This document shows positions 1 to 6,306 of a DNA stretch of 15,802 bases, in pieces. The notes under the pieces were generated by a model, which searched no databases, had not been told where the DNA came from, and was given only the letters and a program-made list of their open reading frames with translations. The DNA comes from Chloroflexia bacterium (GTDB lineage: Bacteria > Chloroflexota > Chloroflexia > Thermomicrobiales > JALYUS01): the NCBI GenBank assembly GCA_025924435.1, contig JAICIL010000072.1, positions 1 to 15,802 on the forward strand. The letters run 5' to 3'. The first letter of the stretch is position 1, and each line of letters opens with the position of its first letter. A program made the translations under genes and the position numbers.

Positions 1-32
1 GAGCAGTACGCGGTGATGGAATTGAATCGCCG

Positions 33-60
33 CCCACTGCCCACTCACCACTGCCCACTC
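33..60. repeat. Heptamer tandem repeat (CCCACTN-like, four units)
   Basis: Four consecutive 7-nt units are visible: CCCACTG, CCCACTC, ACCACTG, CCCACTC. They lie upstream of the SH3 membrane protein promoter. The period matches three other heptamer arrays in this window (9358, 12234 and 12790), although the word differs at each. Short heptameric tandem repeats are known from cyanobacteria; their presence here is a direct observation and their role is unknown. Confidence 0.75.
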
Positions 61-63
61 TCG

Positions 64-92
64 TTGCGTCAACTCAACATAACACCTACACT
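64..92 (+). promoter_or_regulatory. Candidate sigma-70-type promoter for the SH3 protein gene
   Basis: A TTGCGT hexamer (64-69) and TACACT (87-92) are separated by exactly 17 nt. Transcription would start near 99, giving a leader of about 150 nt before the ATG at 251. The -35 resembles candidates at 6769, 9310 and 12715 (all TTGCGN). The -10 matches the consensus at 4 of 6 positions. I could not recognise any riboswitch in the leader (99-250); it holds a small GCCGC/GCGGC stem near 170 and no other clear feature. Confidence 0.45.
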
Positions 93-250
93 TCGAGGGA
101 TGGCGAAACCGCGTAAAGGCGTGGTACGCTGTAGCGGGAGCAAACGAAACAGCCGGATGAGGGCATGGGCCGCGATGCGGCGATGGATCCGGCGCGATCG
201 GCAACGACGTTGGCGGGTGAGCGGCATCGCCGGATGGGGAGAGGGAAGCG

Positions 251-1684
251 ATGGCAGAACCGGAACGGAAATGCAGCACCTGCAAGTTTTACGAGCCTGC
301 ACCGATCTGGCGCAAAGGCTGGTGCCGCAACCCCCTCTTGTATGCGCCCCAGCAATCCCATCTCGTCGCGGAAGATGATCTGGACTGCTCGCGCGGCCTC
401 AGCGATTACTGGGAAGCGGCGGACGGTACCGGCCCCAACGCAGGAGTGAATCTGGCTATGAGTGGACGCGACCCCTTCGGACGGAACACGGATCGAGGCG
501 AGCGAGGCAATCCGGACCCGGCGGCCGATCCCTGGGGCGGCAGCCAGCGGCCGTACGACAGCGGGCGAAGCGCGCCGATGCCGGACGATGACGGCTACGC
601 GCCGCACGAATCCGCCCCACCGATCCCCACGACCGGCCCCCGGTACGCCGGCGCGGTCGGCGGCGACGACGATGTCCGCAACCCGTGGGACAATTCCCAA
701 CCCGGCTATGCGGCGCCGCCCGCATCGCGCGAGGGCGACCCGAATTACGGGCGCGACTACGCCTACGGCGCGGGCCAGCACGAGCCGGAGCCGAACCCAT
801 GGCAGACGCCCCCACCCCCAACGGAATACGGGCAGGGCGGGTACGGACAAGAACAGCAGGAATACGGTCAGGGCGGATATGGTGCGGGCGGCTATGGCCA
901 GGGCGGCTACGAGCAGGAGCAGCAGGGTTATCCACCGGGCGGATACGGGCAAGGCGGGTATGACCAGGGCGGCTACGATCGCGGCGGCTATCAGCAGCCG
1001 CCGAGCACGCCGCCGGTCTCCGCCGGTGTCACAGGCTCCGGGCAGCGCCGTGTCGTCCCGACGCCCGCCGCGACCGGCAAAGAACGCTCGCTTTCCTATT
1101 ACACCGAGGAACGGTACTGGACCGACTACGCGAAGTTGATCGTCCCGGTCGTCGTCGTGATCGCGCTCCTGGCGGGCGCGTGGTTCATCGGCACCGGCAA
1201 GCTGCGCGGCGGCAGCAGCGACGCGACCGCCACCCCCAACAGCACCACGACGGCGGCGAGCGCCGTCTCCAGCACGCGCGCCGTCGGCGGCTCGGCCATC
1301 GCCGGGAGCTCGCGGCCCGCCGGCACGACCGGCGCGGGGGTGATCACGCCGAGCGGCGTCGCCGGCATAAACCAGGCGACCTTACCGGCCGGAACATCGC
1401 GCACGGGGACACCGGGAGCAAATACGGGCACGACGGCAGGTTCGGGCCAGCCGGGTCTGCCGATTCAGCGATTCAAGGTCGCCAATACCGGCGGCACGGG
1501 CGTCAACCTGCGCGACAAACCGGACACGAAGACCGGCAAGATCATCACGAACGTCCCGGAAGGGACGGAAGTGCAGGCGACCGGCCCCGCCGTTGATGGC
1601 GAGGGCGGGCCGTGGTATCCCGTGCAGGTCGGCAACTTCACGGGCTTCATCCGCAACGACTTCCTCGTCGCGGTCGGCGCGTAG
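251..1684 (+). CDS. SH3-domain membrane protein with four-Cys N-terminus and Tyr/Gly/Gln repeats
   Basis: The protein has 477 residues and begins after a purine-rich ribosome site (GAGAGGG). Residues 1-60 hold a compact Cys cluster (C8, C11, C25, C46) that could bind a metal. Residues 60-190 are Pro/Gly/Asp-rich. Residues 193-248 are Tyr-Gly-Gln-Gly-Gly repeats. One transmembrane helix spans about 296-314, followed by a Thr/Ser/Gly linker and a bacterial SH3 domain at about 406-475 with the usual 'VNLRDKP' and 'GPWYPVQVG..GFI' signatures. With a positive segment before the helix, the likely topology is Cys cluster and repeats in the cytoplasm, SH3 outside. SH3b domains usually bind cell-wall or surface ligands. 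The exact function is unknown. The gene ends 45 nt from the convergent yacP-like gene, with a hairpin between. Confidence 0.85.
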   Translation: MAEPERKCSTCKFYEPAPIWRKGWCRNPLLYAPQQSHLVAEDDLDCSRGLSDYWEAADGTGPNAGVNLAMSGRDPFGRNTDRGERGNPDPAADPWGGSQRPYDSGRSAPMPDDDGYAPHESAPPIPTTGPRYAGAVGGDDDVRNPWDNSQPGYAAPPASREGDPNYGRDYAYGAGQHEPEPNPWQTPPPPTEYGQGGYGQEQQEYGQGGYGAGGYGQGGYEQEQQGYPPGGYGQGGYDQGGYDRGGYQQPPSTPPVSAGVTGSGQRRVVPTPAATGKERSLSYYTEERYWTDYAKLIVPVVVVIALLAGAWFIGTGKLRGGSSDATATPNSTTTAASAVSSTRAVGGSAIAGSSRPAGTTGAGVITPSGVAGINQATLPAGTSRTGTPGANTGTTAGSGQPGLPIQRFKVANTGGTGVNLRDKPDTKTGKIITNVPEGTEVQATGPAVDGEGGPWYPVQVGNFTGFIRNDFLVAVGA

Positions 1685-1685
1685 A

Positions 1686-1734
1686 AACCTCATCCCCGGC
1701 CCCCTCTCCATCGCGATGGAGAGGGGGTTTCATC
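1686..1734. terminator. Bidirectional terminator-like hairpin between convergent genes
   Basis: A perfect 14-bp palindrome (1700-1713 with 1714-1727) of C-tract, TCTCCATCG and its complement sits between the stop of the SH3 gene (1684) and the stop of the convergent yacP-like gene (1730-1732). A short T run (1728-1730) follows on the plus strand. It belongs to the C-rich/G-rich intergenic palindromes that recur in this window. Function as a shared terminator is inferred from position. Confidence 0.6.
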
Positions 1735-2242
1735 TGTTACCGGGGCGGCGGGGTTTGCGGGCGGACGGGCGGGCCGCTTCGGTGACGGTGACGCGGAACG
1801 GCGTCTGTGCGCGGTAGCGGTCCGTCTCGGCGCGCAGGCTTTCCAATTCGCGGACAAATTCGCGCGATCCGGTGACGGCGACATGCTCCCGCATCGCGAG
1901 GGCGTGGATCAGCCGGTCGGAGGTCGCGACGGTGATCGGCAGGTAATCGTCCACCGCCTCGCGCACCTCGACGATCAACCGCTCGATCAGGTGGTCGGCG
2001 GAAAGCCCCCTGCTGGAGAAGCGCGTCTCGACCGCGTAGGCGGCCTGCGGCCCGAGCGGTTGCGTGCGGTTGCCGTCGAAGATCAGGATGGCGTGGACGC
2101 CGCGCGTCGCCTCGTATTCCGCGAGCCGGTCCGCCAGCCGCTCCCGCGCGGTCTGGAGATCGCCGCGCGCATCGCGCAGCAACGCGGGCCACGCATGCAG
2201 CACGTTGTACCCATCCACAATCAGCAGCGGCTCACGGGGCAT
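1730..2242 (-). CDS. NYN (PIN-like) domain ribonuclease, YacP/Rae1-like
   Basis: The 170-residue protein starts 'MPREPLLIVDGYNVLHAW', the signature of the YacP branch of NYN domains. Acidic residues expected at the metal site are present: D10 (VDGYN), D56 (IFDGN), D83 (SADHLIE) and D109 (ATSDR). In Bacillus subtilis the family member Rae1 cleaves mRNA in the ribosomal A site. It is encoded next to rlmB downstream of cysE and cysS, the same order as here. The C-terminal tail is Arg/Pro-rich and probably disordered. I chose the ATG at 2242 because it gives the family's normal N-terminus. The sequence immediately upstream is one arm of a long palindromic repeat, so no clear Shine-Dalgarno is present. 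Ribonuclease activity is inferred from the family. Confidence 0.85.
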   Translation of the reverse strand: MPREPLLIVDGYNVLHAWPALLRDARGDLQTARERLADRLAEYEATRGVHAILIFDGNRTQPLGPQAAYAVETRFSSRGLSADHLIERLIVEVREAVDDYLPITVATSDRLIHALAMREHVAVTGSREFVRELESLRAETDRYRAQTPFRVTVTEAARPSARKPRRPGNR

Positions 2243-2245
2243 TAC

Positions 2246-2411
2246 TGAACCGCCAAGACGCCAAGGACGCCAAGAGAAAGAAGGAACGTAGCGCGGAGAA
2301 CACGAAAAACAGAGAGCGCGCAGAGAAGACAAAAGAGTCTCGCTCTCCCTGTATCCTTTCTGCTCTCTCTATTCAATTCCCTCTTGGCGTCTTTGGCGTC
2401 TTGGCGGTTCA
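2246..2411. repeat. 166-bp palindromic element with 31-bp inverted ends
   Basis: The left arm (2246-2276) begins TGAACCGCCAAGACGCC. It matches the reverse complement of the right arm (2381-2411) at 30 of 31 positions. Each arm is built from repeated 'CGCCAAGA' words. Inside, GAGAGCG and CGCTCTC can extend the pairing. The element fills the whole gap between rlmB and the yacP-like gene. The right arm supplies the rlmB stop codon and the left arm ends 4 nt before the yacP-like ATG. It looks like a non-coding, possibly mobile, palindromic repeat. The transcript would fold into a long hairpin between two co-directional genes. Confidence 0.8.
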
Positions 2412-3782
2412 ATCGGTTTCGTCTTCGCTGAGGGAGGTGACGAGGGCGGACAGCGCCTCGGCTTCCATGCGCTGGCGGACGACTTCGTAGAGGAGGATCG
2501 AACCGGCGGTGGCGGCATTGAGCGAGCCGACCTTGCCGACGAGCGGGATGCGCACCGTCAGGTCGCACGTCTCGCGCAGGAGGCGGCCAACACCCTGCCC
2601 CTCGCTGCCGATGACGAGGACGAGCGGCCCGGTGAGGTCCGCTGCGGAAGGCAAAACGGCATCGGGCGCCGCCTCCGCCGCGATCACCCACGCGCCCACT
2701 TCCTTCGCCTGCTCCACCGCCCGCACGAGGTTCGTGACGATCGCGACCGGCAGGTGCTCGACCGCGCCCGCGCTCGCGTTGACGACCGCCGGTGTCACCT
2801 GCGCCGCCCGATGTTCGGGGATGACGACGCCCGTAACGCCCGCCGCCTCCGCCGTGCGCAGGAGCGTGCCGAGGTTTTGCGGGTCCTGCACGGAATCGAG
2901 GACGACGAGCAGCGCGTTCGGGTTGTCCCGCGTCGCGGCGAGCAGATCGTCGTAGTCGGCGTATCGGTACGGCCCGACTTCCAGCACGGCGCCTTGATGG
3001 TTCACGCCGGGCGCGCGCCGTTCGAGTTCGGTGCGCGAGACGTACGCTACCTCGACACCGCGCGATGCGGCGAGGTCCGCCAGATCACTAACGATCTTGC
3101 GATCGTCGGTGCCCTCGGCCAGCAGCAGCGTGCGCGCTTTGCGCCGCCCGGCGCGCAAGGCTTCGGCGACCGCGTTGCGGCCGTAGAGCACGTCCCGGTC
3201 CACCATCACCTCGCCGCCGTAGCGGTAGGCGCGGCGGCGTTCGAGCGGCGTCGGGCCGGTGGGCGCGGGCGAGCGCGGCAGGCGCACCGGAGCGGAGGAG
3301 GAGGCGCCGCGTGGGGGGCGCATCTCGCTCCGCTCGCTGCGGCGCGGCGCGAGCGGGCGGGAGGAGCGTTCGTCCTGCTCCCGTCGCTCGCCCTGCGCGG
3401 CCCGCTCGGCGCGACGATCCGCCGCCGGGCGGCTCGCCCACGGTTTGTTCGCCTTGCCGCCCTCGCGCGGCGGGCGCTCGGCGCGCTGCGTCGGCTCCGT
3501 TCGCCCCGGCTTCCCCGGCCGTGCCCGCCCCTGCCGCGCGAACCCGTCATCGGGGCTGGCGGAACGTTGTGGCCGACGGTCGGTATTGGTGGCAGTAGCA
3601 GCAGGCTTTCCAGCCCGCCCTTCCTCGGCCTGCACCCGCGCGCCGCGATTCGTGCGCGGCGGGCGCGCCGTCGCGTCCTTGGTCTTGCGCGGCGAGAAGG
3701 GCTGCTGGCTGGTTTTCCCGCGCTGCGGCCCGCCCTTCCAGGGTCCACTGGACCGCCCACTCGCGCCTTTTCCCTTTGCCAT
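2409..3782 (-). CDS. rlmB: TrmH/SpoU-family rRNA 2'-O-methyltransferase with long basic N-terminal extension
   Basis: The SPOUT methyltransferase part covers about residues 193-445. It starts with a substrate-binding domain ('DVLYGRNAVAEAL') and continues with the three SpoU motifs: motif 1 'DSVQDPQNLGTLLRT' (N303, R309), motif 2 'LVIGSEGQGV' (E394) and motif 3 'IPLVGKVGSLNAATAGS' (about 412-428). RlmB methylates the 2'-OH of a conserved G in 23S rRNA domain V (G2251 in E. coli). The first 190 residues are Arg/Pro/Ser/Gly-rich and low in complexity, making the protein (457 aa) far longer than the usual RlmB of about 245 aa. The start is the ATG at 3782, which directly abuts a repeat; only a weak ribosome site (TTAGG) is visible. 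A start near residue 193 is possible. Synteny with cysS supports rlmB over other TrmH members. Confidence 0.88.
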   Translation of the reverse strand: MAKGKGASGRSSGPWKGGPQRGKTSQQPFSPRKTKDATARPPRTNRGARVQAEEGRAGKPAATATNTDRRPQRSASPDDGFARQGRARPGKPGRTEPTQRAERPPREGGKANKPWASRPAADRRAERAAQGERREQDERSSRPLAPRRSERSEMRPPRGASSSAPVRLPRSPAPTGPTPLERRRAYRYGGEVMVDRDVLYGRNAVAEALRAGRRKARTLLLAEGTDDRKIVSDLADLAASRGVEVAYVSRTELERRAPGVNHQGAVLEVGPYRYADYDDLLAATRDNPNALLVVLDSVQDPQNLGTLLRTAEAAGVTGVVIPEHRAAQVTPAVVNASAGAVEHLPVAIVTNLVRAVEQAKEVGAWVIAAEAAPDAVLPSAADLTGPLVLVIGSEGQGVGRLLRETCDLTVRIPLVGKVGSLNAATAGSILLYEVVRQRMEAEALSALVTSLSEDETD

Positions 3783-3788
3783 GATAAA

Positions 3789-3998
3789 CCTAACCCCCCG
3801 ACCCCCTTCCCTAAAAGGAAGGGGGTGATTCATTAAAAAGGTCGTACCTTACCCCCGAACGTCCCGATCGGTAACAGGTCAGTGTGGCGACATTGCCCTT
3901 GGCGCGACTGGCTCTGTCGCTCAAACTGACCCATTACCTCCCGATCTTCTAGAAGTTTGCTCCCCCTTCCTCGCGGGAAGGGGGCTGGGGGGTTAGGG
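3789..3998. repeat. Composite inverted palindromic element between cysS and rlmB
   Basis: Each end is a hairpin: CCCCCTTCC/GGAAGGGGG at 3802-3825 and again at 3962-3984. The outer flanks are inverted copies of each other: CCTAACCCCCCGA at the left (3789-3801) and CTGGGGGGTTAGG at the right (3985-3997). The spacer holds further nested inverted repeats: 3870-3883 with 3925-3938 (12 of 14 positions) and GCGACA/TGTCGC at 3887-3892 and 3915-3920. The right end supplies the cysS stop codon. A shorter element of the same design lies at 11532-11660. No gene is visible inside. It may act as a terminator or RNA-processing site, or be a small non-autonomous mobile element. Confidence 0.75.
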
Positions 3999-5435
3999 CG
4001 TATCCATCCAGCGCCAACTCGTGCCCTGCGCGGTGTCTTCGAGCGCGACGCCGAGCGTGGTCATGCTATCACGGATCGTGTCCGCCAGTTGCCACTGCTT
4101 CGCGGCCCGCAGATCGCGCCGCACCTGCAGGAGCAATTCGATGAACGGCTCCGCCGCCTGCCCACCGCTATTGGCGGCTTCCGCATCCGGTCGCAAGCCG
4201 AGCACCATCATCAGGTCGCGCAGTTTCTTCTGCGCCGCCGCGACATCCCCCGCCGCCGCCCCTTCGTCCCGCGCGCGGTTGATGGCGCGGGCGAAATCGA
4301 AGAGCGCGGCGAGCGCGTTCGGCGTGTTGAAATCGTCGTCCATCGCGGCGCGAAATTGCTCCTCCGCGCCCGCCGCGACGCCGGCAAGCGGCGAGTTGGC
4401 GGCGAAATTCGCTCCCGCCGGAGCCGCGCCGCCGCTCTCGCGCAACGCCGTGCGGAGCCGATCAAGCCCCTTCGCCGCCGCGTCGTAGATCTCCTCGGTG
4501 TAGGTGAGCGGTGTGCGATAGTTCGCGGAGAGCACCATGAAGCGCAGGATGTCCGCGCCGTTGCGCCGCGCGAGCAGGTCGCCGATCGTGATGAGGTTGC
4601 CGAGCGACTTGGACATCTTGATGATCTCCCCCGTCGCCGTGTCCTTCATCTGGAGTAAGCCGTTGTGGATCCAGTAGCGCGCGAAGGGCTGGGCGCCGAG
4701 CGCCGCCTCGCTCTGGGCGATCTCGTTCTCGTGATGCGGGAAGATCAGGTCCGCGCCGCCGCCGTGGATATCAATCCGCTCGCCCAGATGCCCCTTGGCC
4801 ATCGCGGAGCACTCGATGTGCCAGCCCGGCCTGCCCCCGCCCCACGGGGAAACCCACGCCGGCTCGCCGGGCTTGACGCCCTTCCAGAGCGCGAAATCCA
4901 TCGGGTCTTCCTTGCGCTCGTCCACCGCGACGCGTTCGCCCGCGCGCATGTCCTCCAATGAGCGGTGCGAGAGTTTGCCGTAGCCGTCGAACGAGCGGAC
5001 GCGGTAATAGACATCGCCGTCCATCGGATAGGCATTGCCCTTGTCAATCAACGTCTGGATCATCGCGTGGATGTTGCCGAGTTCCCGCGTCGCGCGCGGA
5101 TAGACCGTCGCCGGTTTGACATTCAGGGCGGCCGTCTGATCGAGCCATTGGTTGATGTACCTCTCGGCCAGTTCGTTCGGGTCGCGCCCCTCGGCGTTCG
5201 CGCGGTTGATGATCTTGTCGTCAATGTCCGTGAAGTTCTGCGCGTGCTTCACCTCGTACCCGGCGAATTCGAGGTAGCGCCGGATGACATCGAAGATCAT
5301 CGCGCTCATCGCGTGGCCGATGTGGGCGTCCGCATACACCGTCGGGCCGCAGACGTACATCCGCACCTTGCCCGGCTCGATCGTCTCGAACGGCTCTTCC
5401 TCGCGCGTCAGGGTGTTGTACACTCGCAGCGTCAT
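3993..5435 (-). CDS. cysS: Cysteinyl-tRNA synthetase
   Basis: This 480-residue class I aminoacyl-tRNA synthetase charges tRNA-Cys with cysteine in the cytoplasm. The HIGH motif is at residues 38-41 and KMSKS at 273-277. The zinc ligands that select cysteine fall at C29, C209, H234 and E238, essentially the E. coli numbering. The '[10 protein letters not shown]' and '[10 protein letters not shown]' signatures surround them. The C-terminal half carries the helical DALR-type anticodon-binding domain. Length is normal. The ATG at 5435 overlaps the cysE stop as ATGA, so the two are very probably translationally coupled. The stop codon TAA lies inside the edge of a palindromic repeat. Confidence 0.98.
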   Translation of the reverse strand: MTLRVYNTLTREEEPFETIEPGKVRMYVCGPTVYADAHIGHAMSAMIFDVIRRYLEFAGYEVKHAQNFTDIDDKIINRANAEGRDPNELAERYINQWLDQTAALNVKPATVYPRATRELGNIHAMIQTLIDKGNAYPMDGDVYYRVRSFDGYGKLSHRSLEDMRAGERVAVDERKEDPMDFALWKGVKPGEPAWVSPWGGGRPGWHIECSAMAKGHLGERIDIHGGGADLIFPHHENEIAQSEAALGAQPFARYWIHNGLLQMKDTATGEIIKMSKSLGNLITIGDLLARRNGADILRFMVLSANYRTPLTYTEEIYDAAAKGLDRLRTALRESGGAAPAGANFAANSPLAGVAAGAEEQFRAAMDDDFNTPNALAALFDFARAINRARDEGAAAGDVAAAQKKLRDLMMVLGLRPDAEAANSGGQAAEPFIELLLQVRRDLRAAKQWQLADTIRDSMTTLGVALEDTAQGTSWRWMDTP

Positions 5436-6109
5436 GCGACCGTTCGCCTCCTCGTGGCAATCTCATTCGTGTCGCGCTCCTCGAGCGCGGCCAGCCGTTC
5501 TTCCAATTCCCCGACGCGGGCGCGCAACGCCTCAATCTCCTCCCCTTCGGGGTCGGGCATCTGCTCCAGATGCCGCGTCTCGCCGGTGTCCGGGTTGTGG
5601 TAGCGGATCGCCTTCGCGGGGACGCCCGCCGCCGTCGTGTGCGGCGGCACGTCGTTCACCACCACCGCACCCGCCGCGATCCGCGCGCCGTCGCCCACCG
5701 TGATCGGGCCGAGCACCTTCGCCCCGGCGCCGATCACGACGTTGTTGCCGACGGTCGGGTGCCGCTTGCCGCGCTGGAACCGCGCGTTGCCGAGCGTGAC
5801 GCCCTGATAGAGCAGCACATCGTCGCCGATCTCCGCCGTCGCCCCGATGACAATGCCCATGCCGTGGTCAATCGTCAGGCGGCGGCCGAGGCGCGCATCG
5901 GGATGGATCTCGATGCCGGTGATCCAGCGGTTGAAATGGGAGACGAGGCGCGGCAGCACCGGCACCCCGCGCAGCGAGAGCCGGTGCGCCAACCGGTGCA
6001 GCACGACGGCATGGAAACCGGGGTAGGCAAGGATAATCTCCAGCGTGCTCTTCGCCGCCGGGTCTTTGTCGTAGAAGGCTTTGATGTCTTCGCGAATCCG
6101 GTCGAACAT
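5432..6109 (-). CDS. cysE: Serine O-acetyltransferase
   Basis: The enzyme transfers acetyl from acetyl-CoA to L-serine, giving O-acetylserine, the precursor of cysteine. The protein has 225 residues. It opens with '[20 protein letters not shown]', followed by the left-handed beta-helix with hexapeptide repeats at about 68-165. Catalytic D81/H82 ('[10 protein letters not shown]') and H117 ('KRHPTVG') are present. It is the short bacterial form, lacking the longer N-terminal helical domain of E. coli CysE. Residues 188-214 form a Glu/Leu/Arg heptad-like coiled coil, replacing the short CysK-binding tail of classical CysE; what it binds is unknown. The ATG at 6109 is chosen because AGGAGC lies 7 nt upstream and the family N-terminus begins there. 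It is preceded by a leader with Cys codons and overlaps cysS by 4 nt. Confidence 0.96.
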   Translation of the reverse strand: MFDRIREDIKAFYDKDPAAKSTLEIILAYPGFHAVVLHRLAHRLSLRGVPVLPRLVSHFNRWITGIEIHPDARLGRRLTIDHGMGIVIGATAEIGDDVLLYQGVTLGNARFQRGKRHPTVGNNVVIGAGAKVLGPITVGDGARIAAGAVVVNDVPPHTTAAGVPAKAIRYHNPDTGETRHLEQMPDPEGEEIEALRARVGELEERLAALEERDTNEIATRRRTVA

Positions 6110-6116
6110 GGGGCAT

Positions 6117-6204
6117 GCTCCTATCGGCACGTCCCGGTCGGCCAAACGACCGACCGACGGGTACGCCCACGGGGTACGCGGCCGCGTCGCGCGGCGCGCT
6201 CCCC
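6117..6204 (-). promoter_or_regulatory. Candidate attenuator: two stem-loops plus cysE ribosome site
   Basis: Directly after the leader-peptide stop, GGGG (6204-6201) can pair with CCCC (6174-6171) around a perfect 6-bp stem GCCGCG-CGA-CGCGGC (6195-6181). A second hairpin follows at 6159-6130: GGTCGGTC/GGCCGACC with one G-U pair and a GTTT loop, extended by CGTC/GACG. The Shine-Dalgarno AGGAGC (6122-6117) comes next. No U-tract follows either hairpin, so control may act on translation or through Rho rather than by an intrinsic terminator. A G-run in the leader ORF near 6224-6229 could compete for the CCCC arm. The structures were paired by eye, not computed. Confidence 0.5.
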
Positions 6205-6306
6205 TCACCGACAGAGGCAGCAGCCCCCCGCGTTGCGGAACGCGGCCAGGGGCGGGTAGCGCAACTGAAAGAGCGGCGCGAGCGCCGCCGTCCGCATCGG
6301 CAGCAT
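6205..6306 (-). CDS. Candidate cysteine-sensing leader peptide upstream of cysE-cysS
   Basis: This is a 33-codon ORF beginning [12 protein letters not shown] and ending 'NAGGCCLCR' then TGA. The three Cys codons (TGC TGC CTC TGT) are the 29th, 30th and 32nd of 33. The ATG at 6306 shares its A with the fmdB-like stop (TGATG), so translation should be coupled to that gene. A second in-frame ATG is at 6297. No Shine-Dalgarno of its own is visible, which fits coupling. The stop is followed at once by stem-loops and then cysE. Terminal runs of the codon for the regulated amino acid are the hallmark of attenuation leader peptides, and cysteine-responsive leader ORFs are known in mycobacteria. The placement before a cysteine-synthesis and Cys-tRNA gene pair makes a sensor role likely, though this is inference. 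No membrane or signal features are seen. Confidence 0.68.
   Translation of the reverse strand: MLPMRTAALAPLFQLRYPPLAAFRNAGGCCLCR

Noticed and set aside
93..250. Riboswitch in the leader of the SH3 protein gene
   Set aside because: Words such as GGCGAAACCGCG and GCAAACGAAACAGCCGG recall cyclic-dinucleotide riboswitches, but the conserved cores and pairing could not be matched.
1686..1734. Classical Rho-independent terminator with U-tract
   Set aside because: The hairpin is strong but only three T residues follow, so it is listed as terminator-like rather than canonical.
2754..3836. Long plus-strand open frame opposite rlmB
   Set aside because: It is an Arg/Ala-rich antisense frame of a clear SpoU methyltransferase gene, with no domain and no ribosome site; a GC-bias shadow.
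6110..6305. Cysteine T-box riboswitch upstream of cysE
   Set aside because: I looked for the T-box core (TGGNACCGCG) and a following U-rich terminator on the minus strand and found neither. CGCGTACCCCGTGGG in this leader is only superficially similar.
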